A stretch of DNA of 9,760 nt from Nitrososphaeraceae archaeon (GCA_025449515.1 JANWJI010000094.1:1-9760); one strand, 5' to 3'; numbered from the stretch's first letter, positions 1-6,637 are shown. Notes: a model not told the origin generated them from the letters alone. Made by a program: numbers and translations.

Positions 1-1
1 A

Positions 2-172
2 AAAGGCTCGTCTGAATTTAATGCTATAGAAGAATGCTGGAGACAGGGAAAATATGATCTCTTGGTATCGAAATACTATCCGAAATTTGCAAATTTCAGA
101 CATACTATAGCCAACTACTATAGAACAAGACGGTTCAAACTAGACATAGTCAAATATCTACTAGGAGTATGA
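2..172 (+). CDS. IS630-family transposase, C-terminal fragment cut by window edge
   Basis: Reading frame 2 is open from the window edge to the TGA at 170-172 and gives 56 residues. It begins KGSSEFNAIEECWRQGK and ends in YRTRRFKLDIVKYLLGV. The S-x-E-F-N-x-I-E-x-x-W pattern matches the third catalytic acid region of IS630/Tc1-type DDE transposases (usual form SPxLNPIExxW); the presumed catalytic Glu is encoded at 29-31. The basic, aromatic tail NYYRTRRF is also typical of the C-terminus. Two prolines of the usual motif are replaced (SP to SS, NP to NA), which may be a lineage variant or decay. The first two acids lie outside the window, so intactness cannot be judged. The enzyme would cut and join DNA at the ends of its own element, inserting at TA. 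I could not place the element's downstream terminal repeat. Confidence 0.8.
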   Translation, partial: KGSSEFNAIEECWRQGKYDLLVSKYYPKFANFRHTIANYYRTRRFKLDIVKYLLGV

Positions 173-567
173 GTTAGCGAATTAATGTTACTGAGTCTAG
201 TAGCCTAAGAACAGCAGGAAGGAATGGTTTACGCCAAACATGACAATAGGGCCCCCCTTATGCTATTGGATTTCAAAACAAAGCAGATCGGTATAATTAT
301 GTCTCTACAGAATAGTTCAAATTGAATTCGTGTACCTCAATAACGAGTCAATTAGTTTTAGATAGGAATTCATTATTTCACCATTCTGTGGAGAGGTCTT
401 AGAACTATTCCGACATTAACTTCCCAATAGATCTTATCTATTTGAATATATTTTAAATAATATGACTAATTGATATGGGCCTGATTTCATAATATAGTTA
501 TGAATCTTTGAGTGCTAACTTCCAATATCTATAAATTGGACGCATTAGGGAATTTCATTAGTAACTA
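173..567. other. Gene-free stretch between transposase tail and DUF308 gene
   Basis: No convincing reading frame is visible on either strand. It holds a weak inverted repeat CAATAG (244-249) / CTATTG (263-268) enclosing a C6 run, an AT-rich block at 446-462, and the DUF308 promoter near its right end. It should also contain the right end of the IS630-type element, but without the left end the terminal repeat cannot be recognised. Confidence 0.5.
521..540 (+). promoter_or_regulatory. BoxA-type promoter of the DUF308 gene, with flanking inverted repeat
   Basis: CTATAAAT at 529-536 resembles an archaeal BoxA/TATA element. Starting transcription about 25 bp further on would give a leader of under 10 nt before the TTG at 568, consistent with leaderless or near-leaderless expression. 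The element is bracketed by TCCAAT (521-526) and ATTGGA (535-540), a perfect 6-bp inverted repeat with 8-bp spacing, which could be an operator or a chance palindrome. Confidence 0.45.
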
Positions 568-1137
568 TTGAGAGCAGCTGAAGACATTAAATATCCCCGT
601 AAATGGTTTAGAATACTTCAGGTCGTTGTAGGTGTTATTTGTATTTTATTGTCAGGAATTATATTAGTAAAGTCATCTTCTTTTGGACATTATGCGATAG
701 TGCTCTTTGCACTAATTGCTTTGTTAATTATCGGTGTAGAACGAATCGTCGCAGGAATACGATCAAAGGGGCTGAAAAGGTCATCAAGGATTATTAATAT
801 TGCAATAGGGGCTGGGATAATAGGCTACTTGATCCCAGGAATCATATTTCCCCCCTTTGCTATAAAATATATTGTACTTATTCTTGGATTTGGATTACTG
901 GCTAATGGCGCCGTGAGAATCTTAGACGGAGTAAGAAACCTCGAATATGAAAGCCGTACAAGGCTCTTGCGAATTGGCATAGGTTCATTGAGCGCAGTCA
1001 TAGGTATAGTTGTCCTTGCAAGCCCCAAAGCTGGATTTATCCTTTTGTTACTTTTGGTATCCGTTGCATTGTTACTCACCGGCATAGAACTTGTGGTAAT
1101 AGGAACTACCGGAAGGAGGATCCGAACTCCTCTTTAA
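568..1137 (+). CDS. DUF308/HdeD-like six-helix membrane protein
   Basis: The 189-residue product is almost entirely hydrophobic, with about six predicted membrane segments at roughly residues 17-35, 40-62, 74-95, 99-120, 133-152 and 154-177. They are linked by short basic loops such as RSKGLKRSSR and ESRTRLLR. Three successive helix pairs with small-residue patterns (GVICILLSGIIL, GFGLLANGAVRILDG, GIGSLSAVIGIVVL) fit the DUF308 repeat of HdeD-type proteins. HdeD is linked to acid resistance in enterobacteria; in archaea the role is unknown and I assign none. The start is TTG at 568: an in-frame TAA lies at 562-564 and there is no ATG before the first helix. It has its own promoter signal and no tight operon partner. 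Another small polytopic membrane family is possible. Confidence 0.8.
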   Translation: MRAAEDIKYPRKWFRILQVVVGVICILLSGIILVKSSSFGHYAIVLFALIALLIIGVERIVAGIRSKGLKRSSRIINIAIGAGIIGYLIPGIIFPPFAIKYIVLILGFGLLANGAVRILDGVRNLEYESRTRLLRIGIGSLSAVIGIVVLASPKAGFILLLLLVSVALLLTGIELVVIGTTGRRIRTPL

Positions 1138-1167
1138 TCCGCGAGCTGCCTCAGCGACTGCTTTATA

Positions 1168-1172
1168 TTTTT
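1168..1172 (+). terminator. Short oligo-T terminator candidate after the DUF308 gene
   Basis: A T5 run inside TTTATATTTTTC lies about 30 nt after the stop codon. Archaeal RNA polymerase can terminate on oligo-T without a strong hairpin. Five T in AT-rich DNA is weak evidence. Confidence 0.3.
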
Positions 1173-1367
1173 CTGAATATTATTACTAAATCAGTAGTAG
1201 TAATGTAGAGCTTAATTGCGCTCTAGAATAGTTCGTGTTTGCAATCCATTGAGCTGGAATTAGTGTACTAAGAATTTAGCCTAATTCCGCGCTCTTTTAA
1301 GCAGATATATACCACGCGATCAAGTTGAAAGTTCGTCGATATGTGTGTAATGCAAAGATAGTAAGTA

Positions 1368-1387
1368 AGCAAATAAATAAATAAATA
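1368..1387 (+). promoter_or_regulatory. AAAT tandem repeat, probable promoter region of the GH5 gene
   Basis: A short tandem array of AAAT units (AAATAAATAAATAAATAGG) lies about 35-50 bp upstream of the TTG at 1420. It can supply a BoxA at the right distance for a start near 1400-1410. Such a simple repeat can change length by replication slippage and so alter promoter spacing. AAGTGAG (1405-1411), nine bases before the start codon, is a weak Shine-Dalgarno candidate. Confidence 0.4.
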
Positions 1388-1419
1388 GGTAATCAAGAAA
1401 AACCAAGTGAGATATAACG

Positions 1420-3159
1420 TTGACTGATCACGAAGACGAATTGCTGGTCGATACTGCAAGAGGCTTTTCTAAAGATGGAAAATGGTTTAAGGATTCGCAT
1501 AATAGATACCTCCTATTTCGAGGTGTGAACTTTGGCTCCCGCAGTAAGCTGCCTCCCTACCTGCCAATTGCGCGGCTCGAGACAACTCGGATGAATCTGG
1601 AAGAATTAAAGCAAGAATTAGAGTCTGTCAGTACCGACTTAGATCGGTTGAAGGAATGGGGTTTTAATATCGTGAGACTTTTGGTATCGTGGAAAGCACT
1701 TGAACCATATCCCAACAAGAATTTAGAGGAAATTGAAGAGGAGGGTAAACAGTACCTCGTTCTAATAAGGGAGATCGTTGATTCACTATACAGCCGGGGA
1801 ATCTATATAATACTGGACTTTCATCAAGATATAGCCCATGAAATTTATGGAGGGGACGGATTTCCTGACTGGGCTTTGGCTGTAGACGGTAAAAATAAGC
1901 TTCCAAAGCCTTCTAACCTGCGTGACAAGAAATGGCAAATGGCCTATATGATCAACAAGTCCGTAAGACATACTTTAAAATCATTTTGGCAAAATGATTT
2001 GACGAATGAAGTGGCAGGCGTGAAGAATTTTCCAGTTAGAACTCATCTCGAAAAGACAATTGGTCAGACAGTTAAATTCTTCAAGACTGTAAACAATAAT
2101 GAAGGTCATCCAGCAATTTTAGGAATAGAACCATTTAACGAACCGCATCCAGTAGGTATTGACTCGGAAAAGTTTGAGCAAGAGTTTCTATATAACTATT
2201 ATCTAAGTATAGAATCTGAAGTACGTTCGTACGACGATCGCTTGTTTGTGTTCATGGAACCTAGGGTCGACTGGACTGTTTCGGAAGCAAGTAATAGCAA
2301 ATCACTTACGGGAAAATCAATCTTTAGTGCTAAACGTACGTTCAATCTAGGCTTCATAAGGAATGTTATGGTTGATGGCAAGATCGAACATAAGGAAATC
2401 AGAACAAACCTGCCTTCAGAGAGAGGATTGCTAAAAAGCATTTCTCCCAGAGGTGTCTTATCCTTTCATTATTACGACGTTATGGCTATCGCAGGCTCCT
2501 ACCTGAAGATACCCGAGAACTTGACTCGGATTAAAAGGCTGTGGCCAGACATCTTTGCTCAATTAGTAGAGGCAGCAGAAGAGCGCGATTTTGTTCCATT
2601 CCTAACTGAATTTGGGGGTCTTCAAGATGCCGAACAAATCAGAGACTATCTTGATATAAATTTTAATCAGATTGAATCATTCTTGCTGAATTCAACCTTA
2701 TGGAATTACGATCTATATAACACAGAGGAAGGGAAAGACAATTGGAATTTGGAGAACTACTCTGTTTTGGGTCCAAGTCGTACCCCCAGAAACATTGATG
2801 TTGTGGTACGTCCATACCCAATGCGTAGCTCTGCCGAACCAATAGTGCTATTTTTTGATCACAAGTCCAAGTATTCAGCTTTGATTTTGAAGGGCGAACC
2901 ATTAGAGTCATATCCTACTATCATTTACGTTCCGTTTCATATACACTACTCTCCCGAATTTGCGGTGTGGGCAACGAGTAAGAGAGTGAGATGGGATAAG
3001 GAGAATCAATTGCTCTATTGGTATCCTGATAAGGATCAAAGATTAAATCAAATCATATTGGGAAAACCTGGAGAGCTAGTCGAAGAGAATCTACCCAACA
3101 AATCAAAGTCATTACTGAACAACACCGTGCTCGTAGGCACCTTCACAGGATCAGGATAA
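1420..3159 (+). CDS. GH5 glycoside hydrolase, endoglycoceramidase-like, with C-terminal beta-sandwich
   Basis: This 579-residue product looks like a retaining beta-glycosidase of family GH5, closest in pattern to endoglycoceramidases and fungal EGCrP-type glucosylceramidases/steryl-glucosidases. Landmarks in order: LFRGVNFGS (32-40); FNIVRLLVSW (82-91); LDFHQDIAHEIYGGDGFPDW (132-151), very like the family's DxHQD...GGDGxPxWA; acid/base Glu241 in PFNEP; HYY (350-352); nucleophile Glu397 in FLTEFGG; and WNY (428-430). Residues about 455-575 contain the RPYP motif (464-467) and look like the C-terminal beta-sandwich of endoglycoceramidases. There is no signal peptide or membrane segment, so it probably acts in the cytoplasm. 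The start is TTG at 1420: TGA at 1408-1410 closes the frame upstream, and the first Met (58) comes after the first conserved strand. The family is well supported. The substrate is unknown; archaea are not known to make ceramides, so a glucosylated lipid or other beta-glucoside is only an inference. Confidence 0.88.
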   Translation: MTDHEDELLVDTARGFSKDGKWFKDSHNRYLLFRGVNFGSRSKLPPYLPIARLETTRMNLEELKQELESVSTDLDRLKEWGFNIVRLLVSWKALEPYPNKNLEEIEEEGKQYLVLIREIVDSLYSRGIYIILDFHQDIAHEIYGGDGFPDWALAVDGKNKLPKPSNLRDKKWQMAYMINKSVRHTLKSFWQNDLTNEVAGVKNFPVRTHLEKTIGQTVKFFKTVNNNEGHPAILGIEPFNEPHPVGIDSEKFEQEFLYNYYLSIESEVRSYDDRLFVFMEPRVDWTVSEASNSKSLTGKSIFSAKRTFNLGFIRNVMVDGKIEHKEIRTNLPSERGLLKSISPRGVLSFHYYDVMAIAGSYLKIPENLTRIKRLWPDIFAQLVEAAEERDFVPFLTEFGGLQDAEQIRDYLDINFNQIESFLLNSTLWNYDLYNTEEGKDNWNLENYSVLGPSRTPRNIDVVVRPYPMRSSAEPIVLFFDHKSKYSALILKGEPLESYPTIIYVPFHIHYSPEFAVWATSKRVRWDKENQLLYWYPDKDQRLNQIILGKPGELVEENLPNKSKSLLNNTVLVGTFTGSG

Positions 3160-3236
3160 CACTAGTCGTAATTTTGCAATGTCTTCAAATTAGATATAGG
3201 ATCAAAAAGATAGTGGAGTTTTACGACTTGGGATCA

Positions 3237-3545
3237 TTAGGATCCTACTCTTTTCATCTTTGAACCACATCTGGGACATGCAGCCTGATTATGCTTTGTT
3301 CCACAGCTCATACAATAATAGCTCAGAGAACTACCACTACCATATCCACCAAACATCGAAGAACCAGACAAGCCCATCTTTTTCATTGCTCTTTTTCTCA
3401 TGTAAAAGCTAAGTAATATGAATACCGCAATGATGATTGGTAAAGAGAATGGAAATGGTATAAACAGCGATATAGCAAGACTGATTCCAAGTGATATTGC
3501 TATCCACAATAACTGTTGTGAAAGAAAGTCTCTATTGCTACTCAA
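3237..3545 (-). CDS. Small membrane protein with C-terminal zinc ribbon
   Basis: The 102-residue product has two hydrophobic segments (about 11-29 and 33-49) separated by a Pro-Phe-Pro turn. A basic stretch (RKRAMKK, 50-56) and a Gly/Ser-rich linker (59-74) follow. It ends in a four-cysteine ribbon, C78-x2-C81 and C90-x2-C93, in the form YYCMSCG...CPRCGSKM. This is a zinc-ribbon fold facing the cytoplasm by the positive-inside rule. Such tethered zinc ribbons are common in archaea and mostly uncharacterised; no partner is evident here. The start is TTG at 3545 with TGA immediately upstream, and GTGAT (3553-3557) seven bases before it is a good archaeal Shine-Dalgarno. The gene converges on the GH5 gene with 77 bp between stops. 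T5 at 3204-3208 (read on the minus strand) may terminate it. Confidence 0.8.
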   Translation of the reverse strand: MSSNRDFLSQQLLWIAISLGISLAISLFIPFPFSLPIIIAVFILLSFYMRKRAMKKMGLSGSSMFGGYGSGSSLSYYCMSCGTKHNQAACPRCGSKMKRVGS

Positions 3546-3576
3546 TCAATCGATCACTCATATATTCATTATTACT

Positions 3577-3586
3577 ATATTAAATA
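3577..3586 (-). promoter_or_regulatory. BoxA-like element of the zinc-ribbon gene
   Basis: On the minus strand TATTTAATAT lies about 35 bp upstream of the TTG at 3545. That spacing predicts a leader of about ten nucleotides that would just include the GTGAT ribosome-binding site. Confidence 0.45.
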
Positions 3587-3801
3587 CTATCCTTTTTGAA
3601 GATTTGGAATACGCTGGAAAGAACTATATAATAAATTGGAATTTGGACTTGTCTAACAACAATTTTTGATTTATCACGATGCATTACTACTCGGAGCAAT
3701 TGTGTGATGGTTTCATTCGGCTCATCATAAACATTTTAACATTCATCACATTTAAATTGGATTCCATAGTAAGAAGGATTACATCGACCAAACCGATGGG
3801 G
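3580..3801 (-). pseudogene. Probable broken gene for a small C2H2/zinc-finger-like protein
   Basis: On the minus strand one frame reads about 20 residues containing GRCNPSYYGIQFKCDEC, hits TAA at 3736-3738, and continues in the same frame as NVYDEPNETITQLLRVVMHR and onward to TAA at 3580-3582. F-K-C-x2-C followed by a V-Y-[acidic] stretch, a leucine pair and a His has the spacing of an archaeal C2H2-type finger, with one expected His seemingly replaced. One base change (for example AAA, CAA or GAA to TAA) would explain the stop. There is no ATG, GTG or TTG in a sensible place, and the 3' end overlaps the promoter of the zinc-ribbon gene. I read it as a decayed gene, but chance similarity in about 70 codons cannot be excluded. 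Confidence 0.4.
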
Positions 3802-3805
3802 AACA

Positions 3806-3843
3806 TGACTGGATAGTGCTACCGTAGTAGCACTATCCAGTCA
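3806..3843. repeat. Perfect 17-bp inverted repeat with 4-nt loop
   Basis: The left arm TGACTGGATAGTGCTAC (3806-3822) and right arm GTAGCACTATCCAGTCA (3827-3843) are exact reverse complements separated only by CGTA. As RNA it would form a very stable hairpin on either strand. Read on the plus strand it is followed by a T-rich but broken tract (AAATTTGTTTATATTT), so it is not a classical terminator, and no plus-strand gene precedes it closely. It lies between two minus-strand genes and just upstream of the broken zinc-finger ORF. No second copy is visible in the window. Confidence 0.9.
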
Positions 3844-3967
3844 AATTTGTTTATATTTAATTTCAAAAGATAGATATAAGAAGAAAAATTCAACAATAAT
3901 TCAAAAGCTATCTCAAATTGAAGTCTGACTCAAGCTTGCTCTTTGCTAGATAGAATTCTTGTTATTA

Positions 3968-4366
3968 TCACACTACAAGTATCTCCAGCTCATCGTAGGC
4001 ATCCTTGACCGCCAACAGAAAGAGGGTATCGTCATAGACTAGGAGCCAGTCTCTAATTCCTAAAATCGGCAATTTTCTCAATAACAGGCATCCATTATCC
4101 TTTATTGTAGTCAGCAAATATGCGAAGTGGAGCTTCTCCAACCTTGGAATGTTAAATAACGTTTCCTGAAGTTCTATCCCGCCTGTCCCGCCTTGAATAT
4201 TCATCTCAATTTTATCTCCGAATCTATTTTCAATCTTCGCGGTCACATAACTCTGACCGATATCAAAAGAATCAATATTCAGCATTACCTTAGAACTAGC
4301 CACATTACTTTGTGGTAACTCTTCAAATAATTTTCGAGATATTTCATCAAAGAATAATACTGTCAA
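3968..4366 (-). CDS. Unrecognised 132-residue protein
   Basis: I do not recognise this family. The product has no membrane segment, signal peptide or cysteine cluster (a single Cys, residue 93). The alternation of polar and hydrophobic residues, as in YVTAKIENRFGDKIEMNIQGG and the tail LLVYDDTLFLLAVKDAYDELEILVV, suggests a mainly beta fold around a helical middle (FNIPRLEKLHFAYLLTTI). The start is TTG at 4366; TGA at 4373-4375 closes the frame two codons upstream. The next in-frame Met is residue 28, so a shorter protein of about 105 residues is possible. No clear Shine-Dalgarno is seen. It stands alone between an intergenic region and the hairpin, with a T5 tract at about 3884-3888 on its downstream side. 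The regular composition favours a real cytoplasmic protein; function unknown. Confidence 0.6.
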   Translation of the reverse strand: MTVLFFDEISRKLFEELPQSNVASSKVMLNIDSFDIGQSYVTAKIENRFGDKIEMNIQGGTGGIELQETLFNIPRLEKLHFAYLLTTIKDNGCLLLRKLPILGIRDWLLVYDDTLFLLAVKDAYDELEILVV

Positions 4367-4687
4367 CGACGTTCATCCCGATGAGGTCAATCATCCATTA
4401 TGAATATACCGGTAGTCTTGAACATTGATAACGCCAGACGGCATGAGGACGCTAAACATACAATCACCAATCAAGAGATGAAGTTGGTAATTCGTATCTG
4501 CATATATCTATATTCACATTCGATCTTATCTTTTTCCAAACAGGTTATACGTGTACTGACTCAGATTCCCATTCTAAAATATCAAGGCATAATATTCCAT
4601 ACTGGATCCAAGATGAGGAAAGAATACTAAATATTCTGTTGTTTATGCAAAGGCACATCAAAAAAAGGATCGGGCGATTCACGAATT
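4367..4687. other. Intergenic stretch without a convincing gene
   Basis: A 76-codon plus-strand frame (4400-4630) begins with ATG but its product shows no recognisable fold, domain or ribosome-binding site, so I do not call it. On the minus strand there are only frames of about 35 codons broken by stops. The region must hold the promoter of the 132-residue ORF and the terminator of the surface-protein gene. Confidence 0.5.
4660..4666 (-). terminator. T7 terminator of the surface-protein gene
   Basis: Read on the minus strand, ATCCTTTTTTTGATG begins about 20 nt after the TAG at 4688-4690. A run of seven T soon after a stop codon is a good archaeal oligo-T terminator; no strong hairpin precedes it. 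Confidence 0.55.
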
Positions 4688-6637
4688 CTAGATTTTATAA
4701 GCGGATTTAAATCTACGTGTAAAGAAAATTGCAAACGCAAATAAACCGCTTATCAATAGCGCGGACCCTGTAAATGATGGAAATTCTGGGACTACTACAT
4801 ATCCTCTAGCAATTCCATTTCTAGATAAATCTGGTACGGATAGTCCTGTTCTCTGTAAGGCCTTGATCTTTATCTCTAACTGATACACATCCTTTGCAGG
4901 AAATGTAACAGTTTGTGTACCAAGTCCATTTTTGGCTACAAGATTTTCTTTCTTTACAGCAGTTGTGCCATTTTTATTAAGTATCATTAGGTCATACTTT
5001 ACATCTGCATTTAACGGGCCTGAAGTCATGGCATCGCTGAACTGGACTTTGACATTTGATTCCTTTGCTGGTGCAAGCGGATTAGGCGACCAAGTAACTA
5101 TTACATGAATTGCTCCTGTATCGGTGACCAGATCTGAAGAGGTTTGAGCAGAGGCAGCAGCTAATGTGGGGGTTTTCTTATTGGATTCGGTGTTGCTCAT
5201 TAGGGCAAATGTCATCACACCTTCGTCTGATACTTTTTGTTTATTGAGAGAACTAATAGAGCTACTAGTGGTATTCTTATTGTTATTGTTATTAGTACTG
5301 CCGCTAGTATTGGCGGCAACCAGAATAAGTTTTGGCCTGACTACATTCTGATCGTAAAGATTGACATCTTTATTCTTAAAAATGCCTCCAATATTGTTGT
5401 TGTTATAAGCTGTCTTGTTTGCAGTTGCAGACGGAGATCCTCCTCCTGTCTTCTTTGTTGTTGTTAATGTTGTTGTATTTGATACCTTTGTTGTTGGTGT
5501 TGTTGCTGACGTCTTATTATTATTAGTACTATTAGTACTAGCAGCATTGCTAGCATTGACAGAGGAAGAGGAGCTATTCGTAGCAGCAGTTCCACTAATA
5601 TTATTTCCTTGTTGCTGCTGTTGTTGTTCTGGATGTTGTTGTAATAGTTTTTGTCTTGCCTCTGCTATCTTTATGAGTTCATCCTTGTTAATTAAATAAT
5701 GGAGGACCAACGCATTTGGATAAGAGAATGGATCTAAGGCCAATGATCTTCCTGTTATAGGAATACCATTGACTGTAGCATTGAAAGAGCCTGCAAAACC
5801 ACTGCCCACAAAATTCTTCCAGGATTTTGGCAACCTGAGCTCTTCATGTACAAAGATGTTCTGTTTCTGGATTCTCGACAAATTCCAGTCAAAGGGCATC
5901 TGCCAGGTTATATTCTTCGTATTAGGATCAAACTTGAAATTGTTGACTTTGTCGTAGTAAGAGATAAGTGTGGTATTATATTTTTGATCATTGCTAGGAT
6001 CTGCTATGTTGTTACGAAAAACATCTCCTACACTAAGATAAGAATCAAATTTTGGTGCTTGATCAGGTATGAAGAGATTTCTATCGTTATCAATTCCAAA
6101 GATTTCTACGTGAACATGATATAGTCCCCCGCCATTCAGAACTGGACCTCTTACGTTTATTGTACCACCTGGATCGGCTACCCATGCATTTTGAAATGGA
6201 TCTTTTTCACCATTAATTGTAACTTGCCCTCCGGTAGTATTGACTGGCTCTATTTTTATAGTCAACAAACCATTGTGAGCATGAAAAAAATCCCTCAAAA
6301 TTGGCTTGGCTCCAGGTCCCGCTTGAGCAGTGCCTTTAGTAACAGTAATATCATATGTAACGTGTTGGATAGTCTCGTTAGTATTTGCATCAAATAGGCG
6401 CATTTGAAGATATGTATTACCTTTGGTGTCAGTAGTTAGTATTGGAGGACTCACCTTTACAAAGAGGCTCGCTTTTCTATTACCAACTGTAGCAGGAGGA
6501 AGATTTTCTTGAGTCAAGCCGTCAGCATATGCTTTCTGATTAAAATATTCAGATACAAATAAAGTGGTTGAAAATAAGAGCGCTGCAAAGAATAAGGCAG
6601 TAAAAATTGAAACACAGCCACTTGAATGACTAAACAA
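4688..6637 (-). CDS. Exported surface protein with PEFP C-terminal anchor and Asn/Ser/Thr/Gln-rich linker
   Basis: This 649-residue product carries a signal peptide (hydrophobic core about 10-28, likely cleavage after Ala-Tyr-Ala38). It ends in VVVPEFPS (614-621), a membrane span (about 623-639) and a basic tail from Arg641-Arg642. That is the tripartite layout of archaeal PEF/PEFG-CTERM proteins, which are thought to be processed by archaeosortases, so it is probably displayed outside the membrane. Residues about 55-325 form an ordered ectodomain with two HxH pairs (H119/H121, H174/H176). Residues about 333-466 are low complexity, with Q6 at 338-343, Ser/Thr runs, poly-Asn and many N-x-S/T sequons, probably a glycosylated spacer. 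Residues about 505-605 form a second beta-rich module resembling 57-105. The start is TTG at 6637; the first Met (79) lies well inside the mature protein and the upstream frame closes at 6665-6667. The function is not known to me; structural or metal-binding roles are guesses. Confidence 0.85.
   Translation of the reverse strand: MFSHSSGCVSIFTALFFAALLFSTTLFVSEYFNQKAYADGLTQENLPPATVGNRKASLFVKVSPPILTTDTKGNTYLQMRLFDANTNETIQHVTYDITVTKGTAQAGPGAKPILRDFFHAHNGLLTIKIEPVNTTGGQVTINGEKDPFQNAWVADPGGTINVRGPVLNGGGLYHVHVEIFGIDNDRNLFIPDQAPKFDSYLSVGDVFRNNIADPSNDQKYNTTLISYYDKVNNFKFDPNTKNITWQMPFDWNLSRIQKQNIFVHEELRLPKSWKNFVGSGFAGSFNATVNGIPITGRSLALDPFSYPNALVLHYLINKDELIKIAEARQKLLQQHPEQQQQQQGNNISGTAATNSSSSSVNASNAASTNSTNNNKTSATTPTTKVSNTTTLTTTKKTGGGSPSATANKTAYNNNNIGGIFKNKDVNLYDQNVVRPKLILVAANTSGSTNNNNNKNTTSSSISSLNKQKVSDEGVMTFALMSNTESNKKTPTLAAASAQTSSDLVTDTGAIHVIVTWSPNPLAPAKESNVKVQFSDAMTSGPLNADVKYDLMILNKNGTTAVKKENLVAKNGLGTQTVTFPAKDVYQLEIKIKALQRTGLSVPDLSRNGIARGYVVVPEFPSFTGSALLISGLFAFAIFFTRRFKSAYKI
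5240..5641 (-). repeat. Low-complexity coding tract (Gln, Asn, Ser, Thr codons)
   Basis: This part of the surface-protein gene is dominated by AAT/AAC, CAA/CAG, ACA/ACT and AGT/AGC codons, written on the plus strand as repeated GTT/ATT/TTG triplets. It encodes residues about 333-466. Runs of near-identical triplets are prone to slippage, so linker length may vary between strains. It also creates several long but meaningless open frames on the opposite strand. Confidence 0.85.

Noticed and set aside
3164..3228. 8-bp inverted repeat AGTCGTAA / TTACGACT between the convergent GH5 and zinc-ribbon genes
   Set aside because: The arms are 49 bp apart with no extension; an 8-bp match over that distance is plausible by chance and no T tract follows it.
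4400..4630. 76-codon plus-strand ORF with ATG start
   Set aside because: No recognisable domain, no ribosome-binding site, a residue mix typical of translated AT-rich noncoding DNA, and it begins in the probable promoter area of the 132-residue gene.
5166..5699. Three overlapping plus-strand ORFs rich in Val, Leu and Cys
   Set aside because: They are antisense shadows of the Asn/Ser/Thr/Gln-codon tract in the surface-protein gene; the hydrophobic and Cys runs are the reverse complements of AAC, AAT and CAA/CAG repeats.
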